Positions 40,530 to 50,440 are shown, numbered from the stretch's first letter. The stretch: 64,000 nt of DNA from Streptomyces buecherae (GCF_014295035.1 NZ_CP060404.1:5368501-5432500), one strand, 5' to 3'. Numbers and translations: made by a program. Notes: generated by a model from the sequence alone, not told the origin.

Positions 40530-41517
40530 ACAGGCGCCGCCAGGTCTCGGGGCCGGGGTAGCCATCTGCGTCTGCCCCGGCCCACCCTTGCGCCCGCTGG
40601 AACGCCCGCACGGCGGTCCGGTCAGCCTCTGTCCACCGCGGCCCAGGGCCCTCCGTGTAGAAGCGCCCGTATCCCTTCTTGACGAGCTGCCGGCCGAGCG
40701 TGGTCACGTGCGCGCTCACCGCCCCTGCCCTGAAATGCTGCCGGCCCGGAAACGCGGGCGGCGTCGGCTTCGCCGGCGGCTTGCTCGGAGCCTTGAGCTT
40801 GAGCACCTGTCCCGGCTTGAGTGGGTAAGGCGACTTGAGGCCATTCAGCGTGGCAATCACCTTCCACGAGACGCCTGTCTTTCGCCCGATACTGGAAAGC
40901 GTGTCGCCCGGCTGCACCGTGTACGTGCTCGGGCTTGGCTCCGGACTCCCCCCGCCCGCAGCCAGGAAAAGCGCCTTGGTGCTGATGGCCCCTGGGTCCC
41001 AGTGATCATTACCAGGGACCTGAGAATGCCCGAAGTGCCCACCCCTCGTCAGCCAAACATTCCGGTCCCGCTTCGCCGCACTCGCGGTCTTCGCCGGCGT
41101 ACCAGCCGGGAAAGCATCGGGGATTCCCCAGCTTCTGATCGCAGCCATCAGCTTTCGAAAATTGGGGCCCGGCTTCCAATGGCCCGTGAAGGGCGTCCCG
41201 GCCCTGCCAAGTACCTCGATCTGAATGCATGCCTTGCCCGTCCGATTCGTGCGGGCCGCGCCATCATTACGCAGCGCTCGGGCGCTGTGCCCGAGAGGGC
41301 CGAATTGCCCGATCCTGTCTGTGGCAGGGCAGTAGAGAATGTGGGGCTCCGCGCCAATCTGACGCAGATACCTCTCCACCGCGTTGAAAGCCGCGTTCCC
41401 GTCGCCAGATTCTGTCGTGTGCCAAACAACGCGAGCCGGCCGGCCCGGCGAGTCCATCGGACCGCCAATAGTGCCGTCTCCAAGCCGCTCTGCGCCAGCA
41501 ATCCACTGTGTACCCAA
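40519..41517 (-). CDS. endolysin: N-acetylmuramoyl-L-alanine amidase with LysM and peptidoglycan-binding domains
   Basis: 332 residues from TTG 41517 behind AGGAG; the frame continues upstream but crosses a terminator. Amidase_2 domain (about 25-185): VVWHTTES with a zinc His, CIQIEVLG, GHSQVPGNDHWDPG with further ligands. LysM (about 195-242): YTVQPGDTLSSIGRKTG ... LKPGQVLKLK. PG_binding_1 (about 267-330): GRQLVKKGYGRF ... TAVRAFQRAQGWAGADADGYPGPETWRRLF. It cuts the amide bond between MurNAc and the stem peptide during lysis. A late hairpin lies directly upstream. Confidence 0.93.
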   Translation of the reverse strand: MGTQWIAGAERLGDGTIGGPMDSPGRPARVVWHTTESGDGNAAFNAVERYLRQIGAEPHILYCPATDRIGQFGPLGHSARALRNDGAARTNRTGKACIQIEVLGRAGTPFTGHWKPGPNFRKLMAAIRSWGIPDAFPAGTPAKTASAAKRDRNVWLTRGGHFGHSQVPGNDHWDPGAISTKALFLAAGGGSPEPSPSTYTVQPGDTLSSIGRKTGVSWKVIATLNGLKSPYPLKPGQVLKLKAPSKPPAKPTPPAFPGRQHFRAGAVSAHVTTLGRQLVKKGYGRFYTEGPGPRWTEADRTAVRAFQRAQGWAGADADGYPGPETWRRLFSA

Positions 41518-41548
41518 GTCGTCTCCTCTTGTTTTCGGGCATGAAAAA

Positions 41549-41569
41549 GGCCCGGCAGTCGGCCGGGCC
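41549..41569 (-). terminator. leftward terminator between holin-like gene and lysin
   Basis: GGCCCGGC / GCCGGGCC stem, followed in the leftward direction by TTTTTCATGCCCG. The same T-run plus CATGCCC follows the hairpins at 51853 and 59630. Partial termination here would lower lysin relative to virion genes. Confidence 0.75.
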
Positions 41570-41588
41570 GGTTGGTTCGTGTGCCGCG

Positions 41589-41852
41589 CTAGCGCGGTAG
41601 GCGCGCTACGGCTTGCGGGTCGAGCGCAGTAAGAAGCTGGATCAGCCTCGCGTTCTCCGCCTCGATACGCGTAAGCCGTTCCTTGATCTCCGCTAGGTCG
41701 TCTTGGAGCCGGTCGGCCCTGACCTTCTGGGCCTCTGCTTCCTCGCGCCATATCTGCGCAGTGCTGACTCTGAAAGCAGCCCAGAGCATGACGTACGCGC
41801 TGACGACTGCGGAGAGGCTGCCCGCTAGGGCGAGTATCTGAGTAGCCGTCAC
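41589..41852 (-). CDS. membrane protein with coiled coil (holin or spanin-like)
   Basis: 87 residues. One N-terminal membrane helix (ILALAGSLSAVVSAYVMLWAAF) and a long coiled coil (REEAEAQKVRADRLQDDLAEIKERLTRIEAENARLIQLLTAL). This is the usual shape of a second holin or lysis regulator encoded just upstream of the lysin in actinophages. It overlaps the preceding gene's stop by 4 bp. Confidence 0.6.
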   Translation of the reverse strand: MTATQILALAGSLSAVVSAYVMLWAAFRVSTAQIWREEAEAQKVRADRLQDDLAEIKERLTRIEAENARLIQLLTALDPQAVARLPR

Positions 41853-42406
41853 CCTGCCTCCGCCGCGGCGTCGAGCCGGAGCACGGCGCGCACCGAGCTG
41901 CCGTCTGCCAACGTGGCCGTTCCCTCGAAGAGGACAGGGCCGCGCTCCTGGTCGAGCTCGGCGACGAGCTGAGTTTCCGCGGCCTGCGCCGTGGCGGGGA
42001 GCTGCGCGGCGGGGACCAGGCCGGCCGCGTCCAGGGTGGCGAGCCCTCCGGGTACGCCCATGAGGCCGGCTAGATGGTCAGCGGTCCAGGCCCGGTCTCC
42101 GTGCGCGTCCTCCTGGCCCTGGTGCTGCCGTAGCCTGTCGCCCACGTCTACCGCCACCAGGGCCACGCGGCCGGCCCCGAAATCCACGTGAACGCGCTCG
42201 GGCCCACCCTCGACGTAGAACCGGGGGATCATCCCGTCAGCATCCGCGCGCAGCTCCGTCATCGGGCTCCCGTACTCGTCCGTGACAACGAGCTGCGTCG
42301 CCCCCTCTCCTTCCCCGTCCCATACAGTCCCCGTCGCGTGCGGCACGCGCCGGCCGTCAGCGTCCTCGGCTACGTCGGCCGCGGTCCCCCCAAATTGGAT
42401 CTGCAT
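41849..42406 (-). CDS. minor tail protein
   Basis: 185 residues from ATG 42406. Begins MQIQFGGTAADVAEDADGRRVPHATGTVWDGEGEGATQLVVTDEYGSPMTELRAD, a beta-rich head typical of actinophage minor tail proteins, then a Gly/Ala-rich middle (LAGLMGVPGGLATLDAAGLVPAAQLPA) like collagen-poor fibre linkers. Location behind the fibre gene supports the call. Confidence 0.6.
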   Translation of the reverse strand: MQIQFGGTAADVAEDADGRRVPHATGTVWDGEGEGATQLVVTDEYGSPMTELRADADGMIPRFYVEGGPERVHVDFGAGRVALVAVDVGDRLRQHQGQEDAHGDRAWTADHLAGLMGVPGGLATLDAAGLVPAAQLPATAQAAETQLVAELDQERGPVLFEGTATLADGSSVRAVLRLDAAAEAG

Positions 42407-42417
42407 ACGCCTCCCTT

Positions 42418-43500
42418 CTACTCGTCAAACTGGTTCGCCTCGTAGACGCCAGAAAGCGTGAGCGTCCCCTTTCGCGGGATGATGCTCAGACCATCGAGCC
42501 CAGATTTGGTACTCACAGGACTTGGGATATACAGGAAGACGGCGCTTGGGGCACCGCCCTTACCGATTTTCCCAATGACATCCGAGAAGTTCGGCAATGC
42601 GGGGCTGACTGCCCCGCCCGTCCCGTTGTTGTCTATGTGACCTGCGATGACCTGCCCAGTCCGGCCATTCGCATGTACGGGAAGCGAAACGCCGAAAATC
42701 CAGTTGTCGCCGCTCAGCTTTACGTCGCTCGTCGCCGGATTTTCAATGACAACAGAGAACCAAATCATGTTCGGCGCTATCCAACGCCAGCGCCCCCACC
42801 GTGAGGACTCAGGAACCGTGCCCCCGCCGAGAAGGGCGGGGGTGTATGTCCTTGACTTCGCGAAATTGCGGGTGATGACATAGCCGTCACGAGTGTTGAT
42901 TGCCTCATAGGGGCTGTCACCCCCGTTGTTGTCCATGTCGTAAATGAACGAGCCGCGAGGCTGTAGAGCCGCGCTCTCAGTCGTATTCCACGGATAGGCC
43001 GCAGGGCCCGGGACAGAGAACGGCATGCGCCCTGTGGCGCTTACAGAGGCGTTTCGGGCCCCCGCTACGACTTCATACAAGGGCATTTCCCACAGTCCGC
43101 CAGGCTGGCGCCTAGGCTGCGGAACCTGCGGAGTAGCGGCCGGCGCTCCCTGGACGAGCACAATATTCGCGCTGCTCTTCGCTAGGTCCACCTGAATCGC
43201 AATCAGGTCTTTCCGCGGCTTGTCGCCCGAATTCGCCGGCACGGTAATGCTCCTCGTGCCAGAAAGCTGATAGAAAAAGCCGCCGACCCACGCGGAGCCG
43301 GCGGCTATCTCGACCGTGCGATTGTCTAGCACCTTGGCGTAGAAGGGCAGCGAGGTAGAACCGTAGCTAGAGCCAGTGAGCTGGAAATTTACACGGTCCG
43401 GGCTCCACATGGTGGCCATAGACTGCCATTGCGCTTGCGCCACGACATCCATGCCGCCATTCGGATTTGCGGCATTGAATGGGTAACTGACTTCTGCCAA
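42418..43500 (-). CDS. tail fibre / receptor-binding protein
   Basis: 360 residues from TTG 43500 (GGATGTGATG upstream). N-terminal module (AEVSYPFNAANPNGGMDVVAQAQWQSMATMW...) resembles the baseplate-binding N-terminus of siphophage tip proteins. The rest is beta-rich with aromatic loops (RWGRWRWIAPNMIWFSVVIENP, GLSIIPRKGTLTLSGVYEANQF), as expected of a host-binding tip. No enzymatic motif. Likely decides host range. Confidence 0.65.
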   Translation of the reverse strand: MAEVSYPFNAANPNGGMDVVAQAQWQSMATMWSPDRVNFQLTGSSYGSTSLPFYAKVLDNRTVEIAAGSAWVGGFFYQLSGTRSITVPANSGDKPRKDLIAIQVDLAKSSANIVLVQGAPAATPQVPQPRRQPGGLWEMPLYEVVAGARNASVSATGRMPFSVPGPAAYPWNTTESAALQPRGSFIYDMDNNGGDSPYEAINTRDGYVITRNFAKSRTYTPALLGGGTVPESSRWGRWRWIAPNMIWFSVVIENPATSDVKLSGDNWIFGVSLPVHANGRTGQVIAGHIDNNGTGGAVSPALPNFSDVIGKIGKGGAPSAVFLYIPSPVSTKSGLDGLSIIPRKGTLTLSGVYEANQFDE

Positions 43501-43504
43501 GGCA

Positions 43505-44737
43505 TCACATCCTAGCTTCGAGCTTGCGCAGCTTCCGCTGCATATCGAAAACGGTCCGGTACAGATTCAAGGGCTCGCCGCTACCCTGCTGGCCGATCTT
43601 CGGCTTAATGTCCGTGGCCTTACCCCCGTCGTCTACGGACACGACGACTTCGCGCACCACATCTGAATACTCCGTGCCATCTACCGCCACGGTCACGATG
43701 TCACCGACGAAATAATCGCGCCCGAAAGCGCAGTCCTCCGTGTCGATCGGGTAAATCTGAAAATTGCCGTCCTTCTCGCCCTCTGCAAGAGCTTCGGCCG
43801 CAGCTTCTTTGGCCGCTTCTAGTGCGGCTTTGAATTCCGCGTCTGTCATCTCTTCGTCGGCCTTCACAGGTTCACCCGTGCCGCGGTTGATGCGTACCTG
43901 AATGTCTCGGCGATCCACAAAAACTTCGTGGGAGATTCCCCATTCGGCTTCGGACGCGCTGTCAACCTTCTGGTAGTAATAGCGGTTCTGGCCCTCACCC
44001 GCACACCCGACAATCGCCCTTGTCGCCCTTGGTGCGTTCAAGGTCCAGATGTATTCGCGGAGATTTCCTAGCTCGGTCGAGAAGCGCACGTCCTTTGAGC
44101 GGTCGCGGGGCTGGAAAATGTCAAGGTCCACCTTTTGCGTGGTGGGGTTGTAGATGAGGCGGTAGGCGATTGCGCGCCGATCGCACCACTCCTCGAATTT
44201 CGATCCGAGGACATCCCAGCGGACCACATCATTTTGGTGAAGCCCGATCGCTCGGTCTACAAGATTGAGTCCGGCCACCCGCCTATCAGGAAGGGCGGAC
44301 GGCCCCATAGCCATATCTAGCTCACGAAAGAGAAGCTGCCCCGCTGTCGGGGCATTGTGCACATGCCGGACCTTCGGCACCTTGTATTGATCCGTAATCG
44401 GCCGCAGGGGATCGGGGAAAGCTAGACGCCGATAGGCAAGCTGATTGTGGCACTTGCCGCCGATGTAAAGAGAACCCGGACCAGTGTGCTGCACCGTCGT
44501 CCAATATTTTTGGAAGACATCGACCTGCCCAGAGAGTATGGGCTTAGCCACGCCATCTTGATAGATGGCGATGCCGCCCCCCTTCTCGATGATTTTTGAT
44601 TGCGGCGTGCCGTCCTTGATGAGTAGCTGCCAAATGCCGGCCTGCACTAGTCGGACCGTAAAGTCAAGCGAGATCCATTCATCGATCTCGCCGACGCGCC
44701 GTAGATTCTTATCGAATACCTCAACTCGATACCCCAG
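43505..44737 (-). CDS. Gp37-like siphovirus tail protein, apparent CTG start
   Basis: 410 residues if started at CTG 44737. The coding pattern continues 30 residues past the first GTG (44647): GYRVEVFDKNLRRVGEIDEWISLDF is the normal start of the ReqiPepy6 Gp37-like family, and a stop lies 6 codons upstream. No ATG, GTG or TTG exists between; CTG has GGAGG 7 nt before it. The body (EEWCDRRAIAYRLIYNPTTQKVDLDIFQPRDRS, NAPRATRAIVGCAGEG) supports the family. A component of the tail tip complex. Confidence 0.8.
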   Translation of the reverse strand: MGYRVEVFDKNLRRVGEIDEWISLDFTVRLVQAGIWQLLIKDGTPQSKIIEKGGGIAIYQDGVAKPILSGQVDVFQKYWTTVQHTGPGSLYIGGKCHNQLAYRRLAFPDPLRPITDQYKVPKVRHVHNAPTAGQLLFRELDMAMGPSALPDRRVAGLNLVDRAIGLHQNDVVRWDVLGSKFEEWCDRRAIAYRLIYNPTTQKVDLDIFQPRDRSKDVRFSTELGNLREYIWTLNAPRATRAIVGCAGEGQNRYYYQKVDSASEAEWGISHEVFVDRRDIQVRINRGTGEPVKADEEMTDAEFKAALEAAKEAAAEALAEGEKDGNFQIYPIDTEDCAFGRDYFVGDIVTVAVDGTEYSDVVREVVVSVDDGGKATDIKPKIGQQGSGEPLNLYRTVFDMQRKLRKLEARM

Positions 44738-44752
44738 AGTCTTGCCTCCTTT

Positions 44753-45700
44753 CTAGACATAGCTCGCGTACCGCGGCATGAGCTCTAGCGTCACGGCGGC
44801 CTTACCGCCACCTGTGACAATCGCTAGGTCTGCCTCTGTCTCTCCCGGCTCCACTGGCCAAAAGGCCGGAGCCACGTCCATACGCGACCAGTAATTGACT
44901 CCGGCACTGTCTTTGATGGTCTTCTTTCCGGGCCGCGTATCGATCGTGAGCGATTTGCCGGCTGGCACGAGGTCAGAGCCGTCAACGGGCGGAGAAGCCC
45001 GCAGCACTGCTTTCCGCGGCCGGCGCGGAGTGACCGGGCTCGTGAGTGCGAAAGACTTGATGGGCCCGTACAAGCGCCAAATGGGCCATGCGTCCTCGTC
45101 GCCGGGATTGCTGAGTGTATAGGGGCCCCCTAGCGCGCCCTCGGCCACGCGCAGCGGCAGGAAAGGCCGTGTCGTGCTCAGCATCGGGTCGCCGGACCCG
45201 AAATCCCACCTCCTACGCTCGGGGGCGAGTGGATAGAAATAGGGGTCCATCGCTTGGAAGGTGAGCCCATAGCGGGCCCACGTGAAGCCCGCTGTCTCAC
45301 CCTCGGCACCCTCGGCGCCGCCCTCGTAGTAGGCGGAGAGCTGTCGCGTGTGGTCGCCCTCAGTGAAGCGCAGCAGACAATGGCCGTGCGCCGGGTTGAG
45401 AGCCTGGAAAAGCGCCCGCTTCAACTCGTTCACCGTCCGGCGATCGACGCCATACAAGAAAACGGGGATCATGACTTTTCGCGCCTGAGTCCGGGCGCTG
45501 CGGAAAATGGAACCGTCAAGACTCGGGCTCTCATCCGCGAAAAGGGCGACAGGCGGCATGTCAAGCCCCGTAGCCCCAGGCTGGATTAAGATTCCGGGCC
45601 ATGCGCTGCTGTGGCCCGTGAGCGGGATTTCCTCGCCGCGGCCGGCCTCGCCGACCAGGACCACGCTCGTGCGCTGCCACTGCTCCGGCACCGGAGGCAT
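44753..45700 (-). CDS. distal tail protein (Dit-like)
   Basis: 315 residues from ATG 45700, or 331 from CTG 45748, which has GGAGG at ideal spacing right after the tape measure stop and adds LPIPVGVTSPAPEHQP. Features: phage tail component pattern (RKVMIPVFLYGVDRRTVNELKRALFQALNPAHGHCLLRFTEGD, YGLTFQAMDPYFYP, WPIWRLYGPI). Located after the tape measure gene, the standard place for Dit, which forms the hub connecting tail tube and tip. Confidence 0.8.
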   Translation of the reverse strand: MPPVPEQWQRTSVVLVGEAGRGEEIPLTGHSSAWPGILIQPGATGLDMPPVALFADESPSLDGSIFRSARTQARKVMIPVFLYGVDRRTVNELKRALFQALNPAHGHCLLRFTEGDHTRQLSAYYEGGAEGAEGETAGFTWARYGLTFQAMDPYFYPLAPERRRWDFGSGDPMLSTTRPFLPLRVAEGALGGPYTLSNPGDEDAWPIWRLYGPIKSFALTSPVTPRRPRKAVLRASPPVDGSDLVPAGKSLTIDTRPGKKTIKDSAGVNYWSRMDVAPAFWPVEPGETEADLAIVTGGGKAAVTLELMPRYASYV

Positions 45701-45762
45701 GGGCTGGTGCTCCGGCGCCGGGCTCGTGACTCCTACAGGTATAGGCAGGGGCGATCACCTCC

Positions 45763-48700
45763 TTAGAGTGGGCTGTATAGGGCCTCCGCCTGCTGGAGGG
45801 CTCGCATAACTGCCTGCGGGGTTGGTTCGGTGCGGGCCTCGTGGACGTGGATCTCGTAGCGGGGACCGCCGTTCAACAGGGCCTTGGTCTCCTCGTGGTC
45901 CCAGACGCGCTCACCGCCGCGCATGCTGACCAGCTCGGGACCGAGCTCACCTACGAGCGCCAGGCCGGGAGAGGCAGAACGGGTCCCGGTCCAGTAGCCG
46001 CTGGTCCCTGCAAGCACCTGTGGCCAACGGGCGCCGTAACGGTGCGTCGCGTAATTCAAGCCCGCGTAGATGTTGGCGAGCGGGTTCATGGACGTTCCGT
46101 ACGCCGACGGCTGCGTACGAGCAAAAGGCCCGGCATACGTACGGAAAGTCGGCCCGATTACCTGGAGCAATCCGACAGAAGGATGTCCCGCAGCCCAGTT
46201 GCTATCCCACATGTTAATGATGCTCGGGTTTCCTCCGGACTCCACCTGAATACGGTGGAGTACCGTGCTCAGATATTTGTGAGGTATTCCGAGCATCGTC
46301 ATTGCCGTTTTAGCGACAGGCGCCCACTGAGTGACTGCATTGCCAGGGCCGGGCTTACTGCTTAGCCCTCCGTCGCCGGGCATGTCGTCAGTAACTCGAC
46401 TGCCCTTATCGAAATCGAAGAGGCCCTTTGTGTTCGGCATCGCCTCCTTAGCTGTAGAAAGGAACTCACCCGCAACGCGTCCTGCGTATGCCTTCGGCGA
46501 GTCCATGATTTCCTTCACGGTCTCGAACATGGCGACGTAGTTATTGATCGATCCGCGAATGATCCCGTAGATGTCATCCACGCCGCCAGTGACAGCGCCT
46601 ATCGGGTCCTTGACTACGGAGGTCACCGTGTCCCAGAGAGATGACGCGGACTCCAGTACACCCCCCGCTAGGTCATCCCAGATGCTGCCTAGGGTGTCCA
46701 TCGAGAAGACGTGACCTAGGAAGCGTTGGCCGCGCTCCACGATGTTTCCAGAGCCCCGCCAAATGTCATCCCAGAAATGGTCCTTGAGCGTGGGCGCGAC
46801 GGCGCCGCCGACAACTCCGGCCACCTGTCCCACGAGGGACGGAATACGGCGGAGGGCCTGCCATGAGTCCTCAGTGATCCAGTCGTACATGCCCCGGAAT
46901 CGCTCCGCGGCCTTGGTGCCCGTGTATCGGGCGCCGATGTCGCCGACTCCGAGAATGCCTCGTTTCGTTGGCCCGCCGAGAGCATCGGAGGACGCATCCA
47001 GACCCATGACCTTTGTCGCGGCCTTGCCCATGGGGGCAATGTCCATCTCGGCTATGTAGTCCTTGATTGAGTCAAGGCTCAGATTTCCCTTGCCGGCGAT
47101 GCCGCCGCGGGCATGGCGGGAAAGCTGGCCGCGAATGGCGGCCTCATTCCATGCATTGATTCGCGCTTCACCGAGGACGTTCGTAACTTCGGGCCGTAGG
47201 ACCGCTTCACCGGGCGAGAGGAGAGCTGGAATTTTGTCTATCCACGGTGCATAGCCAGGAAGTACACCGCCCCCGCCCTCGTTGATGACGCCGCCACGGG
47301 CACGCCGGTTGGGCTTTCCTCCTCCGCCCCCTCCCGGTGCCTTGCCGGCGATGGACCCTAGGGCTTCATCCGTCCCCTTAGCGTGGCCCTGGGCCTTATC
47401 CAGGGCCCCGGCGAGATCTTCCACGCGCTTCGTAATGTCTTTGAGGGAGCGCTGATTCAGAAGACCAATACGGCCGGCCAGAGAGCCGGCTCCGGTACCC
47501 TGTCCGACTTTCTTGTACGCCTCATTGGCACCGGTTGTCACGGAATCAAATTGCTGCCGTAGCGCCCGGAGAGATCGACCGGCCAGATTGACGACTGCGG
47601 CAGAGACGTTTTTGGTTGCCTTCTCCGTACCGTTCGCCGCGGTGGTCGTGGCTTTGAAGTGATTCCGCAGTGCGCTCAAAGATTTGCCGTCGAGCTTGCC
47701 GACCTGATCGGCCGCCGCGCGTACGGCGTTTCTGAGCTGGTCTGTGCGCTTGGTCGTCGTCTCGATCTGCTGCACCCGCAGCGAGCCGAGTTTCCGGCCG
47801 TCGAGCGTGCGTACCTCGCCGCTCGCGTTGCGCACGGCCTTGCTGGCGCCGTCTGCGGCGGCCTTCACCGCGTCGAGCTGCTGACGCACCTGGGCCGCCC
47901 GCAAGCCGTCCAGCTTGCCTACCTCTGCGGCAGAGGTGCGGGTCGAGCTGGTGACGCCATCGGCCGCAGCCCGTACCGCGTCGAGCTCGCGACGCAGCCC
48001 GTTGGTAGGTGTGGTGTTGAGGGCCTGCGCTTGCGTCTGCGCCTGGCGTAGCGCGCCCTGGACCTGAGAAGCGGCGCCACCGACAGAGGCCCCGCCCGAG
48101 CCCGCCAGGGCATCGGCGATCTGTCGCATGGTCTGGCTGTTGACCTGCCGCAGCTCGTCACGGAGCTCCGCGGCCTGGCGCTGGGCCTCGGTTATCTGAT
48201 CTTCGAGCGCCCGTATCTGCGCCCGCTGTGAGCGCGTGTCGTCGCTGCCGCCGCTCGTACCTATAAGGCCGTCCCACATGCGGCGGCCTAGGCCGCGCGC
48301 GTCGCCGCCTCGGTTGGTGGTCCGCTGCTGCCGGTAGGCAGCCTGGCCCGCCTGGGTGATCGCCTCCGGGCTCCGGCCTGCCTCGCGCGCCTCTGTGCGC
48401 GCGGTGCGCCGCGCCCGGAGCTGCTGACGCAGATTCCCCCCGCCCCGCGCTCCGCGCACTGCTCCGCGTGTAACTGCCGCTAGCGGAGTGAAGGCCCTAC
48501 CCACGAGGCCAGTTACCTTGCCAATGACCTTCGAAAGAAGGCCCACGGCAAGAATGAGGGGGCCCCACTCGATCAGGAATTTGGCGAAAGCCTCCGCAGT
48601 CTCCGTGATGTACGAATGCTCTCGCAGGAACTCGGCGATCGACTCGATTGTGTCGGCGCCGCTCTCAAGAGCGTCCATGAAAATGCCCAGCGCCTTGGGC

Positions 48701-50430
48701 AGGGCCGGCCCGTACTCCTTGGCCATTTCTTGGAGTTGTTCAAGCAGACCGCCCCGGTACTCGTAACCGGTAATCTCTCCCTTCATGTCTCTAAGCGCGG
48801 TCTTCTTGCCCATCAGACGTTCACCGAGGGGCGTGTACTCGTAGATGCCCTGTTTGTTCTCCTTGGCGAAGAGGTTGCCGAGCTCGAAGGCGGCTCGCTC
48901 TTTCATCTGCTGGATGCGACCAGAGATGGTGGCGCTGGTGGTCTGCTCCGCGTAGCCCTTCGAGCCCTTTCGGCCGTCAGTTCCCTCCCAGTTTTTCAGG
49001 AGGGAATTGACGATCTCGACACCGGTCACGCCTCCACCTTTATTGGCGGGGGTGCCGATCTTCTTCCACATGGCCTCTGAACTCTCAAAGCCCAAAAGAT
49101 TGGCGAGCTCTGCGGCCGGAATGCCTGTGGCATTCACGAGCTGCGTCACATTTCGAGTCGGAGCCCGGTCACGATCCATGATCTTGTCAATGGCGTACAT
49201 GGCGCGGGCAAATTCCTGGGGGTTCAGGTTTCCCGCGCGGGCCATGCCGTCACCGATTGCACGGATCAGCTCTGTCGTCTTGGCGGCGGCCTTATTTGAT
49301 GCAGTAGTACGTTTGTCAGGGTTCTTACTGAACCAATTTTTATCCGCACCGGCCATCGACCGAATGAGCTTCATTTGGTACTCGTGCATGACATCGATGC
49401 TGAAAGGCGTATCGATGGCGTAATGCTGAATGGCCTTCATCTGCTTGGCAGCCACGTCAGGAGATACGCCCGCAGCTCTAAGGCCAAGCTGTCCAAGCAG
49501 GCGTGTGTCCGCGTTCTTAACGCCTATCGCTGTAAGCGTGGAGCCGGCCACGGCCAGCGGCCCCAGAAATTTTTGCGTCAGAATGGTGCCGGCCTCGTGG
49601 ATATGAGTGCCGACCTGGTCAAACCAGGTGCCGGTTCTCCGCAGTGACGTTTCAGCGCGCTTGAAAAAATTCTGAGTTGTCGTGGTGGTGTCCTGGATAC
49701 CCCGACGAACGTCCCGAATCTGAGTCCGGAGATTCGCTATGGTGCGCTGCTGCGCGGCAATGCCGTCCTGGAGAGAGGCCCGCTGTGCCGCGGCTTGAGC
49801 TCGGATGTCCGCTATCTGCTGGCGTGTGGCCTCTCTCTGCGCCTGCACCTGCTGGCGCAGTGCCGCGCGCTGGGCCTGCACCTGTAGGCGCTGCTGGCGC
49901 TCGGCCTCACGTGTGATCTCCCGCTGCTGACGCTCCGCCTCCCGGCGCTGTTGCACCGCCAGGCGCTCGGCCTCGCGGACCCGCGCCCGCTCGGCCGCTA
50001 TGCGGTCCTGCGCCGCGCGCTCCTCCTGGCGCACGGTCTCTCGCAGAGCTCGCCGGGTGGTGGCGGAGGCATCCTGCTGTAGCGCCTCCTGGCGGCGGTA
50101 GAAGTCGCGCATCTCCTGGAGCCGCCGGCCGGCCTCCTGGCCGTACTGGCGGGTGACCTCCCGCTCCAGGCGCTCGATCGTCTCGGCGCTGTCCTTGGCT
50201 TCCTTCACTGCGGCCTGCGCGGCTTTCTTCGCCTGCCGCGCTACATCACGCGGCAGCTCCTTGAGGCCCTTCTCCGCGGCCTCGGCGATCTCTTTTCCCG
50301 CTGCCGTGCCAATGCTACGGAGCTCAGCAATGATTTTGCCCCGTAGCCGCGACATTACATCGCGGTCGAGATCCGGGTAAATCTCAATGTAGCCAGAACC
50401 GACCTTGATAGGGGTGCGGCCTTCGGCCAT
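45763..50430 (-). CDS. tape measure protein with C-terminal lytic transglycosylase domain
   Basis: About 1,555 residues from ATG 50430 behind AAGGGGG. N-terminal 250 residues form a long Arg/Gln/Ala coiled coil (REAERQQREITREAERQQRLQ); the middle includes hydrophobic segments (GPLILAVGLLSKVIGKVTG); a stretch of repeated units A-A-D-x-V-x-x-L-D-G-x-x-L occurs at about residues 830-950. Near the C-terminus an SLT-type domain is present: YLSTVLHRIQVESGGNPSI (catalytic Glu) ... SVGLLQVIGPTFRTYA ... NPLANIYAGLNY. It sets tail length and locally opens peptidoglycan on infection. Confidence 0.95.
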   Translation of the reverse strand: MAEGRTPIKVGSGYIEIYPDLDRDVMSRLRGKIIAELRSIGTAAGKEIAEAAEKGLKELPRDVARQAKKAAQAAVKEAKDSAETIERLEREVTRQYGQEAGRRLQEMRDFYRRQEALQQDASATTRRALRETVRQEERAAQDRIAAERARVREAERLAVQQRREAERQQREITREAERQQRLQVQAQRAALRQQVQAQREATRQQIADIRAQAAAQRASLQDGIAAQQRTIANLRTQIRDVRRGIQDTTTTTQNFFKRAETSLRRTGTWFDQVGTHIHEAGTILTQKFLGPLAVAGSTLTAIGVKNADTRLLGQLGLRAAGVSPDVAAKQMKAIQHYAIDTPFSIDVMHEYQMKLIRSMAGADKNWFSKNPDKRTTASNKAAAKTTELIRAIGDGMARAGNLNPQEFARAMYAIDKIMDRDRAPTRNVTQLVNATGIPAAELANLLGFESSEAMWKKIGTPANKGGGVTGVEIVNSLLKNWEGTDGRKGSKGYAEQTTSATISGRIQQMKERAAFELGNLFAKENKQGIYEYTPLGERLMGKKTALRDMKGEITGYEYRGGLLEQLQEMAKEYGPALPKALGIFMDALESGADTIESIAEFLREHSYITETAEAFAKFLIEWGPLILAVGLLSKVIGKVTGLVGRAFTPLAAVTRGAVRGARGGGNLRQQLRARRTARTEAREAGRSPEAITQAGQAAYRQQRTTNRGGDARGLGRRMWDGLIGTSGGSDDTRSQRAQIRALEDQITEAQRQAAELRDELRQVNSQTMRQIADALAGSGGASVGGAASQVQGALRQAQTQAQALNTTPTNGLRRELDAVRAAADGVTSSTRTSAAEVGKLDGLRAAQVRQQLDAVKAAADGASKAVRNASGEVRTLDGRKLGSLRVQQIETTTKRTDQLRNAVRAAADQVGKLDGKSLSALRNHFKATTTAANGTEKATKNVSAAVVNLAGRSLRALRQQFDSVTTGANEAYKKVGQGTGAGSLAGRIGLLNQRSLKDITKRVEDLAGALDKAQGHAKGTDEALGSIAGKAPGGGGGGKPNRRARGGVINEGGGGVLPGYAPWIDKIPALLSPGEAVLRPEVTNVLGEARINAWNEAAIRGQLSRHARGGIAGKGNLSLDSIKDYIAEMDIAPMGKAATKVMGLDASSDALGGPTKRGILGVGDIGARYTGTKAAERFRGMYDWITEDSWQALRRIPSLVGQVAGVVGGAVAPTLKDHFWDDIWRGSGNIVERGQRFLGHVFSMDTLGSIWDDLAGGVLESASSLWDTVTSVVKDPIGAVTGGVDDIYGIIRGSINNYVAMFETVKEIMDSPKAYAGRVAGEFLSTAKEAMPNTKGLFDFDKGSRVTDDMPGDGGLSSKPGPGNAVTQWAPVAKTAMTMLGIPHKYLSTVLHRIQVESGGNPSIINMWDSNWAAGHPSVGLLQVIGPTFRTYAGPFARTQPSAYGTSMNPLANIYAGLNYATHRYGARWPQVLAGTSGYWTGTRSASPGLALVGELGPELVSMRGGERVWDHEETKALLNGGPRYEIHVHEARTEPTPQAVMRALQQAEALYSPL

Positions 50431-50440
50431 AGGCACCCCC

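Noticed and set aside
45763..50436. GTG 50436 as tape measure start
   Set aside because: It overlaps the AAGGGGG ribosome site; ATG 50430 has correct spacing.
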